Positions 12,442 through 26,135 of a stretch of DNA of 64,000 nucleotides are shown one piece after another. Made by a program: the position numbers and the translations under genes. Below the pieces are notes generated by a model. The model made no database searches and had not been told where the DNA came from. It saw only the letters and a program-made list of their open reading frames with translations. Source of the DNA: Trichopria drosophilae (Eukaryota; Arthropoda; Insecta; Hymenoptera; Diapriidae); contig CM059585.1 of NCBI GenBank assembly GCA_030407085.1, positions 11,711,001 through 11,775,000 of the forward strand. The letters run 5' to 3'. The stretch's first letter is position 1, and the number at the start of each line of letters is the position of its first letter.

Positions 12442-15400
12442 ATTGTTTTGTAATACAATAAAACATTATAAATTCTTAATTTGATAAATATCAATTTTTG
12501 GTTATAAACTCGTCCAACATTGGTCTTGGATTGTCTCAAAATAATGACCTCATTCAGATCGTTTTTAAATCAGACCGGTTTTTATCATACTAAAACTATA
12601 GAGTCAAATTTAATTCCAAAGGAGTAAAGACTCGAACGATTGAACCCTGGGTCAATTTTCAGTCTTGTAAAGTAAATAATCTACACGTGATTGAAGATGA
12701 TGTTAATGATTTATTCAGGATTCAAAATACACTCCAAAGGATTGCAATATCTTTAGTCCAGTTTACGAGACTGAGAAAGTTACTCCAACCATTTTAGAAT
12801 GGAGACAATTTTATTATTTTAACTGTTTTGAGCACAGAAGACATTTGAAGACATTCTGTAGGATAGATGTGAAAAATGTGCAAAAACATGACTTTTACTC
12901 CTTTGACCTTCAGTTTGATAAAAAAACTAGGTCTAATTGGTTATTTTGGTGTGCATATTTAGATTTTGAGGGAAAATTCTATCAGAATTGACTCTTACTG
13001 GTTGAACAACATCATTTTTTTAGGCTGTGAATGCTCAGAATGTCTGAAATCGGATTTTTACACCTTCGACTTCAATATCTCAAAAACTAGAGTCAATTGG
13101 CTATTTTGACGGTCGTATTTGGTTTCCGGAGGAAAGATTCTAGCAGAATCGGCATTTACTTATTGGGTACCATGACATTCTTAAATTTTTGTTGGGATGT
13201 GTAAGAAATTCTTTTTCTCCGTGTAGTCCTATACAAAACAAAACAGTTTATTACAGAGAAAATGTGACAAATAAGAAACTGAAAATGATAGGAAGCTATA
13301 TTCTGTAGTATAGCATTTAAATCACTACTGGAGATTAGAACGGTCGTAATTTCTAACGCATTAGTTAACAAAAATAATTATATTATTTTGTAGTCAATGT
13401 TTATAACAATATACTCTCTAAATAAGAATGAATAACAATCAACTAACATAAAACTACTGAATTTTTAACTACATTGATAACAAATTTATTAAACTTAGTA
13501 ACTGTAGTAAAAATTTAATAAAATAGGTGGTTGCCTACTAGCAGCCATATAAGTTGTTTCTACATTTTAGTTCAGTTGACTAAAAATTGTTTAATCGGTA
13601 TAAGATTTGTTTGTAAGAACTAGTGTGTATAGTTGAATTAACTAAAAATATTATGGTGATAACCGGCAACCACAAATTTAGTAAATATTATTCAATTGTA
13701 TAGTTTAGTAAAGAGCAGACTACTAATTCATTAGTGAAATACCACTAATCTTTAGGTAGGAAATGATTTAAAACATGTTACGAAAATAACTTGAATCGAG
13801 CAATAAATTAGTTTTTTTTAGTAAATAACGTTACTTAATTAATTAGTGACTTACTTTTCGTTTTTTTTAGCAGCTTGTATTGCTAATAAATCCAAGTCGT
13901 ATCGTAACATGCTGTTTATCAATAATGTTTGTTTGTTATAGCAACCTAGATTCTTGGTTCAATAATAACAATCCCCATTGTTGAAATAACAAATCTTAAA
14001 TACCCATAACAAAATATTCCTCTTATGCATACGTAAGTGTATACTAATAAACATAATACATTTTACACTTACATATAAGGGACATGCCAATCGAACATCA
14101 ACATTTTTTAAAGAATGGACTTAATGAACATTAAAATGCCGGGGAAAATAAATCAAAACAAAATGTAGGATTTTAAATATTTTGATCTAAAAATATGCCT
14201 TTTAGCCATTTATTAAACGGCGTGAAAGTTTTAAAATTAATTTATGCTGATAAATGGAATCTTATGGATATCATCTGGATTTGTTAGTATAACAAACAGA
14301 ATTGTTGCATAGGAACGAAACCTTTCTAAACCCTCTAAAATGTCTAAAAATAGCATAATTTAGAACCAAAGAAACGAGTGCAACGTTCTATATTTACAAT
14401 TAAAATTTTTTATTTGATAAAATCAACCGGAAACATTCTTTGAAGGAAGAATAGAAGGCCCCTTGATGAAATGTCATTATATTTAATGCAAGAGCCAATT
14501 GTAAAGACCCCTATAATGCATTATAATAACTTTCCACTGGTTGAAGATGTTTTAGGTCATAAAACACTTGATATTCACTTACAATATTTTAGGAATTATG
14601 GTAAAAAAACATTTATTATAAAAATCATTTATTTCGTAAAAATTTCTTGTTACTTCTTTTTAGGAAATTGTAATTGATGTGGCATGGAACAAAATGAACA
14701 ATTGGGGATAATCTTAATTAGAAATTGTCTTCGAAAAGGTACTAAACTCTTTTTAATAAACGAGATAATCTTTGAAAATTAACAAAACATCTATAGTTTA
14801 CATTAAGTAAATTCTACACCCAAAAATTCTTGATCTTGACAATATAATAAATGTTATAATATAAATTTCAGTAAAAATCTATTCAAAATGGAAAAGATTT
14901 ATTAATATGCGTTTTGTGGTTAAGCAGTGAGTTTTTTATTTCAAGTAGGACAGACTACATTTGCAACTTCTATACGAAAGTTAACTACATTAAGTTAATA
15001 AATTTTACTAATCGCGTGTTATTTCATTTTAATGTAGTTAAATAAAATAGTGGTAATATTAACTTTACTAATTTAAAAATATTCTAAAATATATTACTTA
15101 AAATTAGTATTGTTATTTATTATAGTATGATTAAATAGTTAAATAATAAATATAAAAAATAACAATAATACATTTAATGACCGCGATTAATTACTTAATA
15201 CAAAAAACAGAGAAAATAATTTTTCTAAATGTCTTGTCTTTAATACTTTTACAGTAATTATTTTGTCACAAATAATTATTTTCTGGTAAAATACTCGTTT
15301 TATACGTATAATAATTGTTTTAATTTTAGGTGTAAAATAATGTTGTAACTTGGATTTTCTTCATTTCCAATTTACTACAATGTTTAAAATGGCATGAAAT

Positions 15401-18400
15401 GTAATATACGTTTATGAAATTTGCCTTCAGAACATTTTTGAAGAACTTAATGACATCTCATTAAATTTCATCAACATTTACAACAACTTCAAATTCCTTC
15501 TTTATTTTAAAAAAGGTTTTCGAAGCAAATGTAAAATTTTATGATATTTTTATTATTTTTAAACATCTTTGAACAATAATCATAATATCTTATGATTATT
15601 ATTTTCCTTAACTTAATGTAATGTAGCATGCAATACATAAAATTGATTTTACCTTTCTTCATTATCAATACAATTCACAAACCTAATTAAATAAATATAC
15701 AAAGTTCGTGCCATAAAATTAATAATTCACTAATAATTCAGCTTTGAAACACGTGCATGGGTTTATTTCGAGTTCATTTTTTAATTTTTCTACTACATTG
15801 CTGCCTGCATTAATTACACTAACTACGTTTAACTTAAACATCAATATTATATTTACGAAACCTAATACGTATTCTGGAACATGTATTTAGTTTCGTAAAT
15901 GTGACATTTTAATCAGTAGCTATTACATTTTATTTTTAATTTAACTAATTATAAACTAATCATTTTAACAATATAAGCTCGTAAAAACGACGATATCGAA
16001 TTTTCTTCTGTTTATCGTCAATTCGCTTGATTGCAAAAGAGACATTGAATAGACTATAAAGTTAACAAAATTGAAGCCATTACCTACGATTATCAGTTTT
16101 ACTGTAATCATTTTAGCAGTACATTCAAGCACATTGACAATATTTTCCCTGTCATATGCTAAAAAAAGGAATAACCACAAATAAATAAAATAGCAACACA
16201 TAAAATTGTTAAAACTCTGACAAAAGCAATTAAAATATACTTCTTTTTATTGTAGTAATTGTAAAAAATGAATTATTGATGTAACTATCTTAAAAATCTT
16301 TAATAAAATAAAATTCAAGTAACTAATTTATTGAGTATTTAGTAACTTCCCTTAGTGTCGCGTGAACTATGGTAAACCCAAATGCTCTGCATTAGTTGAA
16401 CCACTACCTATGAGATAAGTAAGTTTACCACCATTTTTAATTATTTTCGTACATTTTAAAGTCAGAATTAATTATTTTTAGATAGTAAAACACTATTCAA
16501 CTGAAAAAAAAAGAAAAAACACAACTATGTTTACTTTATTAATTAATGTTATATTACTAGTGTATAAAATACATTTTTATAACACCATTAACAGGCAAAA
16601 GAAAAACTTTTTTATTCGTAACATTTTATACAATATAATACATAAATAATTTTAAATCATATAGTAAAAACGTGAAAGACATTTTTATAAAAAAAGTATT
16701 TAATATTTTCTGCTTTTCTTTTTTAATTTTGGAGGTTAGGTTCGCAACTGTTCAACATTATTTATTCACTTCTAATGTATTAAATTGATGTCATTTCGTG
16801 ACATTCCCGAATTTTATCATTTCAGATTTTACGCAGCTTGCTTTCTTTCCCGATAGAGGGCTACACGTTCATTCTCCATTTTTGCAAGTGATTGTCTCGT
16901 AAATAAGTTGTATGTCCGAAACGATTTCGTTCACTTTTTTATTAATTAATAAATTACCATTGATCACAGGTATTCTTTTCGACGTATTGCCTTTCGAATC
17001 TCTTATTTTAACTATAACAGACTATTTAATACAACAAAATTGTCGCCTAAAAATTAATCGTAACATCGAATTCATATAGGCATATTACTAAATTAAAATA
17101 ACAGGAAACCTGAGCTTTAGCATTACTATTATAAATTGTAATTATCTCCGTTATGTAAAAGTATTACAAAAATTTATTTATTGATGTCACTACTTCAATA
17201 AGCAAGAATATGACACAATTTATGCAATTTTAAAAAATTAAGTGAAAATAACAGTATTGTAACATTTTCTTACGCTGAAAAAAGTTTTTAACTAACTGTC
17301 ACTACATTGTCACTATATTAGTTGCTGTTCTAAATTAGTAACTATTATCGATTGAATTCTAGTAAATAAGTTAACACGATATTATTACACAATTGGGTGA
17401 ATTTTACTGCTATTTAAGTTACAATCGTGTCATAAAAATAGTAGTAAACTATATATATTATTTAATATAGTAATAACAATACCACTGAAACAACTATTTT
17501 AGTTTTTCTACTACTTTAGATTTAAAAAAAATAAATAAAATTGTATAAAAATGTTTATAAGTAAACAAAAAATTAACTAATTTAGTTATATTTCAAAATT
17601 AAAATAGTTATTTGGATAATTAATTGCCATAACTATAACGTGCTAGGGCACCTATTTACATTAAATAAATGAAATTTTTATAATAATTATCAGAAATTAG
17701 TCAAGGTATATTAAAAGACTTTAGGTCCATTCATATCAAATTTTTTATTTGTTTATTTTCGAATTAACTATACATTAGCTACCAATAAAAATAACTAGGT
17801 TTGTCATAGACAATGAACACATGAAAATACTTAACTGCAATATAATCTTAATAAAATAAATACATCGACTTATCAATGTCTGGGTTTCGTTAAATATGAT
17901 TGATTTTTCCGTTTCACATTTCTGAATCTTGCTAATTATCCCTGGATGAGGAAGTAATTTATATATATACACACAGTGTGTAAAAAGTATAGTATTCTCG
18001 AAAGTGTCTCAAGTGCATGGTTAACGGAAAAGTCATAACAGATTTCTATTTATTTTATGATCCAGAATGCCACTTGTTACGTGCGACGTTTTTTCTATAC
18101 TAGGAGTGGCGCTTCAAGGTTTGACCAAATGTCCATCCCTCGAAACAACCCACCCACATATTCTACAAAATAATTAAATGCCTTGTCAGTTTTCATCGTT
18201 TTGTCTGGACTGCTGAACAAAGAGAATGATTCTGTCAAAACCGTCAAAACTAAAGTCAAAATAGACAAAGCGTACTGATAATTGCGTGTACAATTTTAGT
18301 TAGTAAAGCGGTAAAATTAGAATAGAAAATTAATTAGTAATTTCTGATTAACGAAAATTATTTATAAATGAACAAAAATTTACTAAACATTAATCTTCTA

Positions 18401-19003
18401 GTTTCAAGGTCTAACCGAGTTCTTACTAAGCAAGTTCGTGTCCAGTTATAGTTAATTACTGTATTGAGGATTAAACGTCTAATATTTCATTAGCCTGATA
18501 TCATAATGAATAGGTTGCCTATTCCGGTCTGTATTTCCCGGGCAAATATCGAATATCCGGTAAATTTAAATGGTCAAATTTTCTAGGTCGCTATCTCTGA
18601 TGACATCGTCCTCGCGATATTTCATGTATGCAACAGTGCACTTATGAAGCGGCAGTAATGGATTATTGTCTGAAAAGCGTCAGAAACAGGCGGTTAGTTA
18701 TAAACGACTACTAGTAGTTTATTTCTGCAAAAATCAATGATCTATATTGAAATTCGCATGATATATTCAATTATGTCTGTTCTACAATTTAAAGATTATA
18801 AATCAAGTCTTTAATATAAAAAATAGTAATACGGATCTAAAATCGGTACAATATATGGTATTAATTCTTTGAGATGATTAAAGATAAAATGTTTTTTCTT
18901 AAGTTTTTGTTTTGAAGGCAGAAACTCCATGGCCCAATTAGAAGTAACACAAATATGAACATTTTTTACTATATTTTTTAACATTTTTTAAAAATAAAAA
19001 AAT
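12442..19003. other. Long AT-rich repeat-strewn stretch, no gene seen
   Basis: Contains many fragments of the TTTAGT family (13.5, 15.0, 16.3-16.5 and 17.3-17.5 kb) in A/T-rich DNA. 12590-13150 is internally repetitive: the cue gactcgaacgattgaaccc is followed by spaced, related cttttactcctttgacctt and tttttacaccttcgacttc segments about 170 bp apart. A GC-richer patch at 18590-18690 has no open frame. Confidence 0.4.
13476..13760. repeat. Dispersed TTTAGT/ACTAAA repeat
   Basis: Shares phrases such as acattttagttcagttgact, ggtggttgcc/ggcaaccac (inverted) and taaccggcaaccacaaattt with copies around 22850-23060, 28860-29030 and 34080-34190. The mirrored ggttgcc/ggcaacc pair at 13530 and 13668 suggests a foldback element about 150-280 bp long. 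Exact ends are not clear. Confidence 0.45.
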
Positions 19004-19075
19004 TACCTGCGCCAGGATTTGAACCTGGGATACTTAAAGTATATTTAAGTTTAATAACGTACTCATTTACGTTAT
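19004..19075 (-). pseudogene. tRNA-like sequence (decayed)
   Basis: On the minus strand CCAGG-TTCAAAT-CCTGG makes a perfect T arm (19012-19028). Upstream, CTTAA-ATATACT-TTAAG makes a perfect anticodon arm, and an AACGT/ACGTT pair stands where the D stem belongs. No 5' acceptor strand pairs with CGCAGGT. It is a relic of a tRNA or tRNA-derived SINE. Confidence 0.5.
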
Positions 19076-19466
19076 AAATCTGTGGGGAAAATCGATATAT
19101 CAATTTTTTTAAAAGTATGGAAAATTTTAATGTGAATAAAATAAATCTCTAAACATTTTCCATATGATGGACCACTTGGTTCGTATATTAATAAATAAGA
19201 AATGAGAAATATGAATTAAGTCAGATTTAAATTATTATTACTTTATTGTTGAAATAGGTACCATAAAGGAACTAGCGAAATATTTTAAAAAGACAAAACC
19301 TATTTTAATTAATAACTGTTATTCAATAACATTGTTTGCAAAAATTGACCTTTAATTATTAAATAATGGATTTCAATCAATGGTAGTTTCGTTTGTAAGA
19401 AAGTGATGAAAAATCTATTTCTCATAATGTTTATTGCCAAACAGAGCCATTTTTTTAATTTTCTGT

Positions 19467-19489
19467 TTTTTTTTGGGGGGGGGGGGGGG
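19467..19489 (+). repeat. Oligo(dT)-oligo(dG) run
   Basis: Eight T, then 15 consecutive G at 19475-19489, then a T-rich stretch with gcaagtttttggaggttttt. It is the only long G run in the window. It may form a G-quadruplex and may also be a site of sequencing or assembly length error. Confidence 0.8.
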
Positions 19490-22318
19490 TTTTTGCAAGT
19501 TTTTGGAGGTTTTTGCAGATTTGCAAGCTTGAATCCATTTATTTCTATCCAATATTTAGACAGTTTTATAATAAAAAACTGATTTAGTGATTCGTGGCTA
19601 GTTATTACATAGTTTGTGGACATTTCTGCTACATATATAGCTTTAAATCGCGTAATTTAGCCAGAAAATGAACTGTATACAGTAAAACTCGATTGAATTT
19701 GTCGCGTGAATACTTAATTTATTGTATATTTTAGACTTTTCATTTTTAAAAATCACAAAAATTATTTTAGTAGCATCGTAATGGGACTTTCTTTCTTGTT
19801 TCTAGAATCGTTGAAAAATAAAAAACGTTTTACATAATTTCGCTTTTGACAAAAATTTCTATCATTGCAAAGAATTTGCACTTTTCGTAATATTTTCAAA
19901 ATTCCAAGAGAATAGCAAAATAATGAATAGAATTATTCTATGTGATGTTTTATTTTATATAGTTTAGGTTAGGTATGAACGATTAAATTGTTTTTGAAAA
20001 ATAAATAAATTTTGCGAAAGTCTTAATAAGTAAAAGTTTGAGAGTTAATAATACTAAACTAAAATACTAACAAATCCTTGTCTTTAAATATAATTAAATA
20101 GATCGCCAAATTTCAACAAGTCTTGTTTACATCAAATAAACAGTGTAGAGTGAGTGATTACCGTCAACAACAAACCTTTTATGAAAACAGTCAAATAAAT
20201 GATTAAAATAAATTTGCAAATTATATTGAAAACTAGTTCAGACTATATTGACTAGTCGTTAATCGTTTATTTTCTACACTGCTAGTTTCGAATGTTAAAC
20301 GACAATTAAAAATGCTACTCGAAAATTATGTTTTTTCAAGTAATGAGTTACTCACAGGCCAGTCTATATTTAAAGTTTAGTATTCAAAGTATTTACTAAA
20401 TTGAAATATCATAAAATGAGATCTAAAAATCTAAAATAAAAAAAATGATATTCTCTTGGCAACTTTTTTTTTGTTAAAACGGTGTAATTACATGAAGATA
20501 ATTTTTAATATTGATGGGTTTAAAGTCATTTCAAAATTAAAGTTAGTATCAAACAACCACGTATGAGTAGGTTGTTATAAAGTGCTTAAACATTTTAATT
20601 ATAATATCGACTTTTGAATATACTCCATACAAAATGAAAAAATAAATTTTGTTACTGTTTAAGTCTTATTGATATATTGTTTTATATATTGTTTTATACT
20701 TTTCTGTTTGTTATTAAACATAATGTTTAGAAGATAAATTTGGAAATCTTTAGTAATGTTAATCCACTTAACCTATTTTTAATAATTTGAACTACTTTCT
20801 AGCTACTCAAAAATACAAAACATAATAATGAAAATGGCAATAAATTATCGGATACAATGTGCTTACATTAATATAGTGTGAAAAGTACGGTATCAACTTT
20901 AAAAAATTGATAAAAAACATGTTTACAAATTGATTACTGTCGATTGTATTCTGTCTGTTTTCGATCTGAATTAAAAAATAAACAAAAACATACATAAAGA
21001 ATTAAATACAAGCATCCTATTGAAAAAGCGTAATCATTTACATTAGGTTGAGCCCAGAAAATAAATTTTGTAAAATTCGTACGTGGGAAAGTTTGTCTTG
21101 AGAAAGTGGAAAATTATTTCATAAAATTCAGTACTAAACATTTATTATCTCTTTAATAATTATGAATAAATATTTAGTCTTGTATACTTGATATATTCTT
21201 CCAACAATATTAAGCAATTAAATATGAGTTAGCCACTATACAAAAATTGTAAATATTTATGACACTCATTTATTTTAATTATTTAAGATATTGTGAGACA
21301 TTTCATGAAATACACTTAGTTGCAGATGAAAAGATAGTTGTCTTACGCGGGTTTAATAACTGATAACATTTTTACTTTCTAGACGATCTTACAAAAATAG
21401 TACTCAGGAAGTACTAAGAAGTGAAATTAATTGTAATTTTTATGTGAATCTTCAATGTAGTGTAACCTTCTAATCCAATTAAATATTATCTAATTAAAAT
21501 TAATAAGAACGATTCTGTGCAATTGAACTACATATTTATTAATCTAAGGATAGGATAAATATACATATATTTATTTTTAATTGATTTAATTTATGTTCAA
21601 ACGTTTATTAATTTCCTTTTTGTTTTGAATAAGATGCATTATTGTATTAATTTTATTAATAGCATTAATAATATTTACATTACAAAATCTGCATCATGTG
21701 ATAAAAATTATTCTGTGGTCACTAAAAACAAATCCGATAAAGTCACTTTTTGAACAAAATTTGTAGATTTTTTTTCAATCAATCTCAGTCAGACGGACAT
21801 TTTGATTTAATGTAATATTTTCGAATTATTTAGAAAATAAAAATAAAATTTACAGAGCCTTAAATATCTTGTATAAATATTCTGCTACTACAAAACAAAT
21901 GTTCTTTAATTATAGATATTTTTAAATTACAAATTTCAAACTTGCATGTCGTGAGTATAAACAAAATAATTACTGTAAGTAAAACACTATTAATTGATTG
22001 TATTTTTTCAAATTTTAAATTAAGTGATTGTTTATGGAAATACAAAAATTTTTTATTATTACACAAACGTTTATAACAATGAATTCTATTCATTATTAAC
22101 ACTGAATTTTAATTAAAAGTAGTTCCTTTTTTGCCTGTTTGTTCTGTAGTTTTAAATATTATGTAGAAAAATGTGTCATAAAAAATCAGATGAAACGTAA
22201 AATAACGTACACTATTACATAAAAAAATATCTAAACGATTGGAAAATTTCTATTTCTTGAGCGCAAAGTAATATTTATCTATGCATTAGGTATTGCAACA
22301 ATAGTGCATTTTTCAACA
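19490..22318. other. AT-rich stretch, nothing identified
   Basis: Very A/T-rich with no GC-richer patch. Open frames at 20807 and 21860 are Ile/Phe/Tyr-rich and look random. A TTAGGTTAGG telomere-like doublet lies at 19964-19973. Confidence 0.45.
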
Positions 22319-22470
22319 AGGGCTTAAAATGACATTTTCCGACAGCACCTACGTTTAGGGTCAAATATTTTGTTATTTCGAGGGTGTCAATAGCGATATT
22401 AAAACTTGATAAATTAGCAAAATGTATAATCTAATGTATGGGCCGTAAAGTTTCTATTTTGCGCCTCTTG
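22319..22470. repeat. GGGCGTAAAA-family decayed copy
   Basis: Begins agggcttaaaatgacatttt, carries tttagggtcaaatattttgt, and ends ggccgtaaagtttctatttt then gcgcctc, the same order of motifs as the 4342 element. Confidence 0.45.
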
Positions 22471-22849
22471 AATGGAAAGCTACATTTTATTGTAATTCAA
22501 TTACAAAAGTTGTTGCAAACTAAAAATGTACTTTTAAACTAAATTTATGTGGTAAAGAAGTCTAATTAGACAATAGGGATACTATGTAGGTTTCAGTTGT
22601 ATTATATTTTACTTTAGTTTTAGAGCAAATCGATAGTTACACAATGTTATTATTTTCGTAGAATCTGAATTGAATCCAGTTAAAGGATTCAGTTAGTAGG
22701 ATCGTAACTACTTCTCATATGTAACGTTTATTTTAAAAAAACGTTATCCTTTGAAACTTATGCAAAGGATTTTGCAAAACCATTTGAAAATATCTTTACA
22801 GTTATATCATAAACACTAAAAAACAATTTAGTAAAATTTACTAATTATT

Positions 22850-23060
22850 TGGTTATCGGTTACCGCCTAAATTCTACATATTTAGTCAATTCAACTACAC
22901 ATTACTTTTTCATTTTTGTTTTTTATTTTTTGTTATTTATTTAATTTTTATTTTTATTTTATTATTTAATTTTTATTTAATTCAAATTTAAACATGATAA
23001 CGATTAAACATTTAGTTAATTCCACTAAAATGTAGTTGATATTACTTAATGTTGCTGCTA
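22850..23060. repeat. TTTAGT-family repeat with a low-complexity insert
   Basis: Starts ggttatcggttaccgcctaa and carries atttagtcaattcaactaca and, past a T/A low-complexity tract at 22905-22985, tttagttaattccactaaaa. Ends near gctgctaacaggcaag. It resembles the 13476 copy with simple sequence expanded in the middle. Confidence 0.45.
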
Positions 23061-23804
23061 ACAGGCAAGAAGACTTTTGTTTAGTGCACTTTTTAATTTA
23101 ATTTTTGAAAAATTTTAAAATCTCGAAGCTTTTTTAAAAATATTATTGAATGTACATCGTGCGAAGTTAACAATTTTCTAAACGTCTACATATTACTCAG
23201 CCTAGACAACAGAAGAGAATTCCGAACTTTGTACTGGGTCAAGTGAAAGTCACAAGTTATCATAAAAAAAATTATGTTTAACATGTTAACTCTACGGGTA
23301 TTACGTAATCTGAAGTAATATATTCACATATTCGCATCAACTTTCTTGGTGTCAATCGATTTGATAACAAAAAATTTGTAAACATGACTAAAAACTTACT
23401 TGACTTTCTTGATTTTATCCTGTTACTTAAAAAGTAATATTTTTATAACACATTTTTTAAAATGAATGTTTACTAAATAGTTTGACGCGTTTGAAAATAA
23501 TATTTATTAATGTATAATATTATATAACTAATATTTATTCGCTGTTCCACTATTTTTTGTACACGTGAAATACATTACATAAAATATCTTACACAGATAT
23601 AATTCTGAAACTATTAATTTGCTATTTACGTTAGCGAAAATAGTGACAAATTAATACAAATTAAGTAAAAATTTGTGGTAGAATGTTTTAACAGCACACT
23701 GAAAAAAGGTGTATTAAAAAAAAAAGTTTAATGAGTAGCAAGTACAAAATTTGCTGACAAAATCCTTTACAGACGAAAAAAAAATTACATAATTAAAGAA
23801 AGTT

Positions 23805-23875
23805 ATCTAAGTATAACTAGTAAGTAGTAAGTAGTAGTAAGTTATACTTACTAAGTATAACTAAGTAAGAAAGAA
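23805..23875. repeat. AAGTA simple repeat forming a hairpin
   Basis: Runs of agtaagtagtaagtagtagt lie between aagtataact and its inverse agttatactt, so the block can fold on itself. It looks like a local slippage product. Confidence 0.65.
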
Positions 23876-25053
23876 ATGTAATCTTATCTATTTTAAGTAA
23901 AAAATTTACTCTTTACAAATATTTGCTTTTTCTTTGTTAACTTCTTAAATTTATTAGTGTCAGTGTAAATAATCGATTTTTGTCATGAAATAGAAGTAGA
24001 AACTCGTTTCTCTCAGTTATTTTTTTTCGGAATGTTGATTAAAACAATTGACAATACTCTACCATTCTATTCCCAATTTTTTAGTATAAAAAAATGCTGA
24101 ATCCATAAAGGAAAATGCCCTGAAACTCCATTTACTCAGTTACATTAATACTAAAAAAAAATATTAATAAACAATAAATTACTGAAATTAATTTTATTCA
24201 TATTCTTCGAACTCTTAATTTAATTCTTATTATTTGCTTTTTTATATGTTTTTCCTTAATATTACGTTCGATAATTATTTACATGATTATTATGGCGACG
24301 TAAACAGCAAAAGATTTAAATCCAGATTTGATGTTAAGAATGTTTATTATAAAACGAAAAAATGCAGATAATCATTAACATAAATAGGAAAACTTAAAAA
24401 AAAATTAAAACAATACAAACCTGTCTCAAAAAAGTTTTTAGCAACACTTAGTTAGCAAGATAAATATATAAAATAATATCAGAGGATGGTTCAAATACCT
24501 CAGGGAAATACTTGTATAATTAACGGCGCATAAACCTCAACAGCGTGAGAAAAAGTGCTTTGAAAACTTTGCTTCCACTTCTTGCCACCAAAATGTGCTT
24601 GATTAATTGTTCACACCACATTATATTATATCTTAATTCTTCACACAGAAGAGGGCATTATTACTGTAGTATAGAAAAAAGTAACATGACATTATTTTTA
24701 ATACACTGCACTATTTTTCACATATATTTTATATTTATTTTAGGTTTAAAATAAAATATTAAACTATTTAAATAGATATTTCAATTTTAATCATCAAACT
24801 TGATTAATGCAATTAAAGGAATTTTTAAAATGTATATTTAAATGAATATTTATATGTCCATAATTGCAATGAATACTTAACACAAAAGTATATAATGAAC
24901 TTATGATTTATTAAGATGAAATTTGTGAACGATAAGGTTATTTTTTTTACTCATATTATACTTTATTCTGACAATCGGAAATGATTATAATTTTTTTTTA
25001 TTTTTTTGAAGAATTTTTGGATTAAAAAAAAAAGAAAACCGAATTCTAGAGAT
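23876..25053. other. AT-rich stretch, no gene seen
   Basis: Simple AT-rich sequence. The open frame at 24545-24754 has no recognisable domain. Confidence 0.4.
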
Positions 25054-25121
25054 TCGATGCACCGAGACTTGAACCCGGGACCTTTCGACTGCCGGGCGAA
25101 TGCACTACCGGATATGTCTCG
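25054..25121 (-). pseudogene. tRNA-like sequence, best preserved of the four
   Basis: Minus strand: acceptor CGAGACA pairs 5 of 7 with TGCATCG. The T arm CCGGG-TTCAAGT-CTCGG is fully paired with one G-U, and the anticodon stem pairs 4 of 5 around CCGGCAG. The D arm is shortened (CCGGTAGTGCA) and the base before the anticodon is C where U is invariant, so it is a pseudogene or SINE head. An A-rich tract (minus-strand T-rich) follows at 25022-25036. Confidence 0.6.
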
Positions 25122-25303
25122 CATCCTCTTGGGAATTCAAGTCTGTTTCATTTTTTTAATTTACCGGAATGTAATAAAAAACAGCTAAAGTCTAGTCAAT
25201 TATTTGTAATAGTTATGTTCCACCTGCAATCGAGCGAGTAAAAAATTATAGATCGTTCACGAAAAGTGTTTGATTGCCACAAATGGTTTTTTATTTAAAG
25301 TAG

Positions 25304-25573
25304 TACATTGTGCAACTTGGGAGCAAAATATCCCATTCTTCCTAGTTACTATCCTATTATTCATACCACTTACTCATACGAGTGCTGCAAATGTTATGTG
25401 ATTATTTTTTTAACCTTGCTAAATAGTATGAAAACAGGATGGATATTTTTGTTAAATAACAATATTTTTTTCTCGCACTCGATGCGAAAAATGCTATTGT
25501 GTTTCCTATATTGCGAGAGCAAAATAGCGCTTTCTCTCCCTAAGGAGCAAAATAAATATATCCGGGAGCAATA
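25304..25573. repeat. GCAAAATA-family MITE, first of a tandem/nested pair
   Basis: Starts tacattgtgcaacttgggag, with internal cgcactcgatgcgaaaaatg, ttgcgagagcaaaatagcgc and gctctccctaaggagc-like phrases. It stops where an identical start (tacattgtgcaacta) begins at 25574, so either two copies abut or one inserted into the other. Confidence 0.65.
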
Positions 25574-25927
25574 GTACATTGTGCAACTACGTAGCAAAAC
25601 AGATGTTTGCTGACGAGTGTAGGTTCGACGTCCGAGCGAAGCGAATCTACAAAAATCTATTCTCCCATTTTGCGCGTAGTATTTTCCCACACTCGGTGCG
25701 CAAAGTGCTATTTTGCTCCCTATATTGTGGAAGAAAAATAGCACATTGTTTCCCTAGAGAGCAAAATATACATTTCCGGGAGCAAAATAAGTTTCTTGCA
25801 TTCTGAGCTCAAAATACTATTTTGTTCTGACCGCGAGAAACTTATTTTGCTCTCGGATATGTTTACTTTGCTCTCTACGGATAGAATGTTCTATTTTACT
25901 CCTGTTTTGTTCACTAGTTGCACAATG
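25574..25927. repeat. GCAAAATA-family MITE, fullest copy
   Basis: Terminal inverted repeats cattgtgcaactac (start) and ctagttgcacaatg (25914-25927) bound about 350 bp. Inside: ctgacgagtgtaggttcgac, ccgagcgaagcgaatctac, actcggtgcgcaaagtgct, and alternating gagcaaaata/tattttgctc. The open frames at 25394-25744 (minus) and 25579-25806 (plus) come from this palindromic makeup. Confidence 0.7.
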
Positions 25928-26091
25928 AAGTATTGTTGTAGCCGAATATTATACAGTTTTTACAATTTACAAAAATGATACAAAGAACACAAAATTAGTA
26001 AAATAACGAAAACAAAGTTATAACGAAAAATTAGATTAAATTGAACTTTGTTATATCGAGTGCAGAAGTCTTTGAAGGACTATCACAATAC

Positions 26092-26135
26092 AGGGAGCAA
26101 AATAGTATTTTGCGCTCAAAGTGTGAAAAATAAAA
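26092..26135. repeat. GCAAAATA-family fragment
   Basis: cagggagcaaaatagtattt then tgcgctcaaagtgtgaaaaa matches the end of the other copies. A short orphan piece. Confidence 0.5.

Noticed and set aside
25006..25188. Plus-strand ORF with the peptide RDLNPGPFDCRANALP
   Set aside because: This is the familiar translation of the antisense of a tRNA-like sequence, not a protein.
25394..25744. 116-codon minus-strand ORF as a gene
   Set aside because: Falls wholly in the palindromic GCAAAATA repeats, which are open on both strands.
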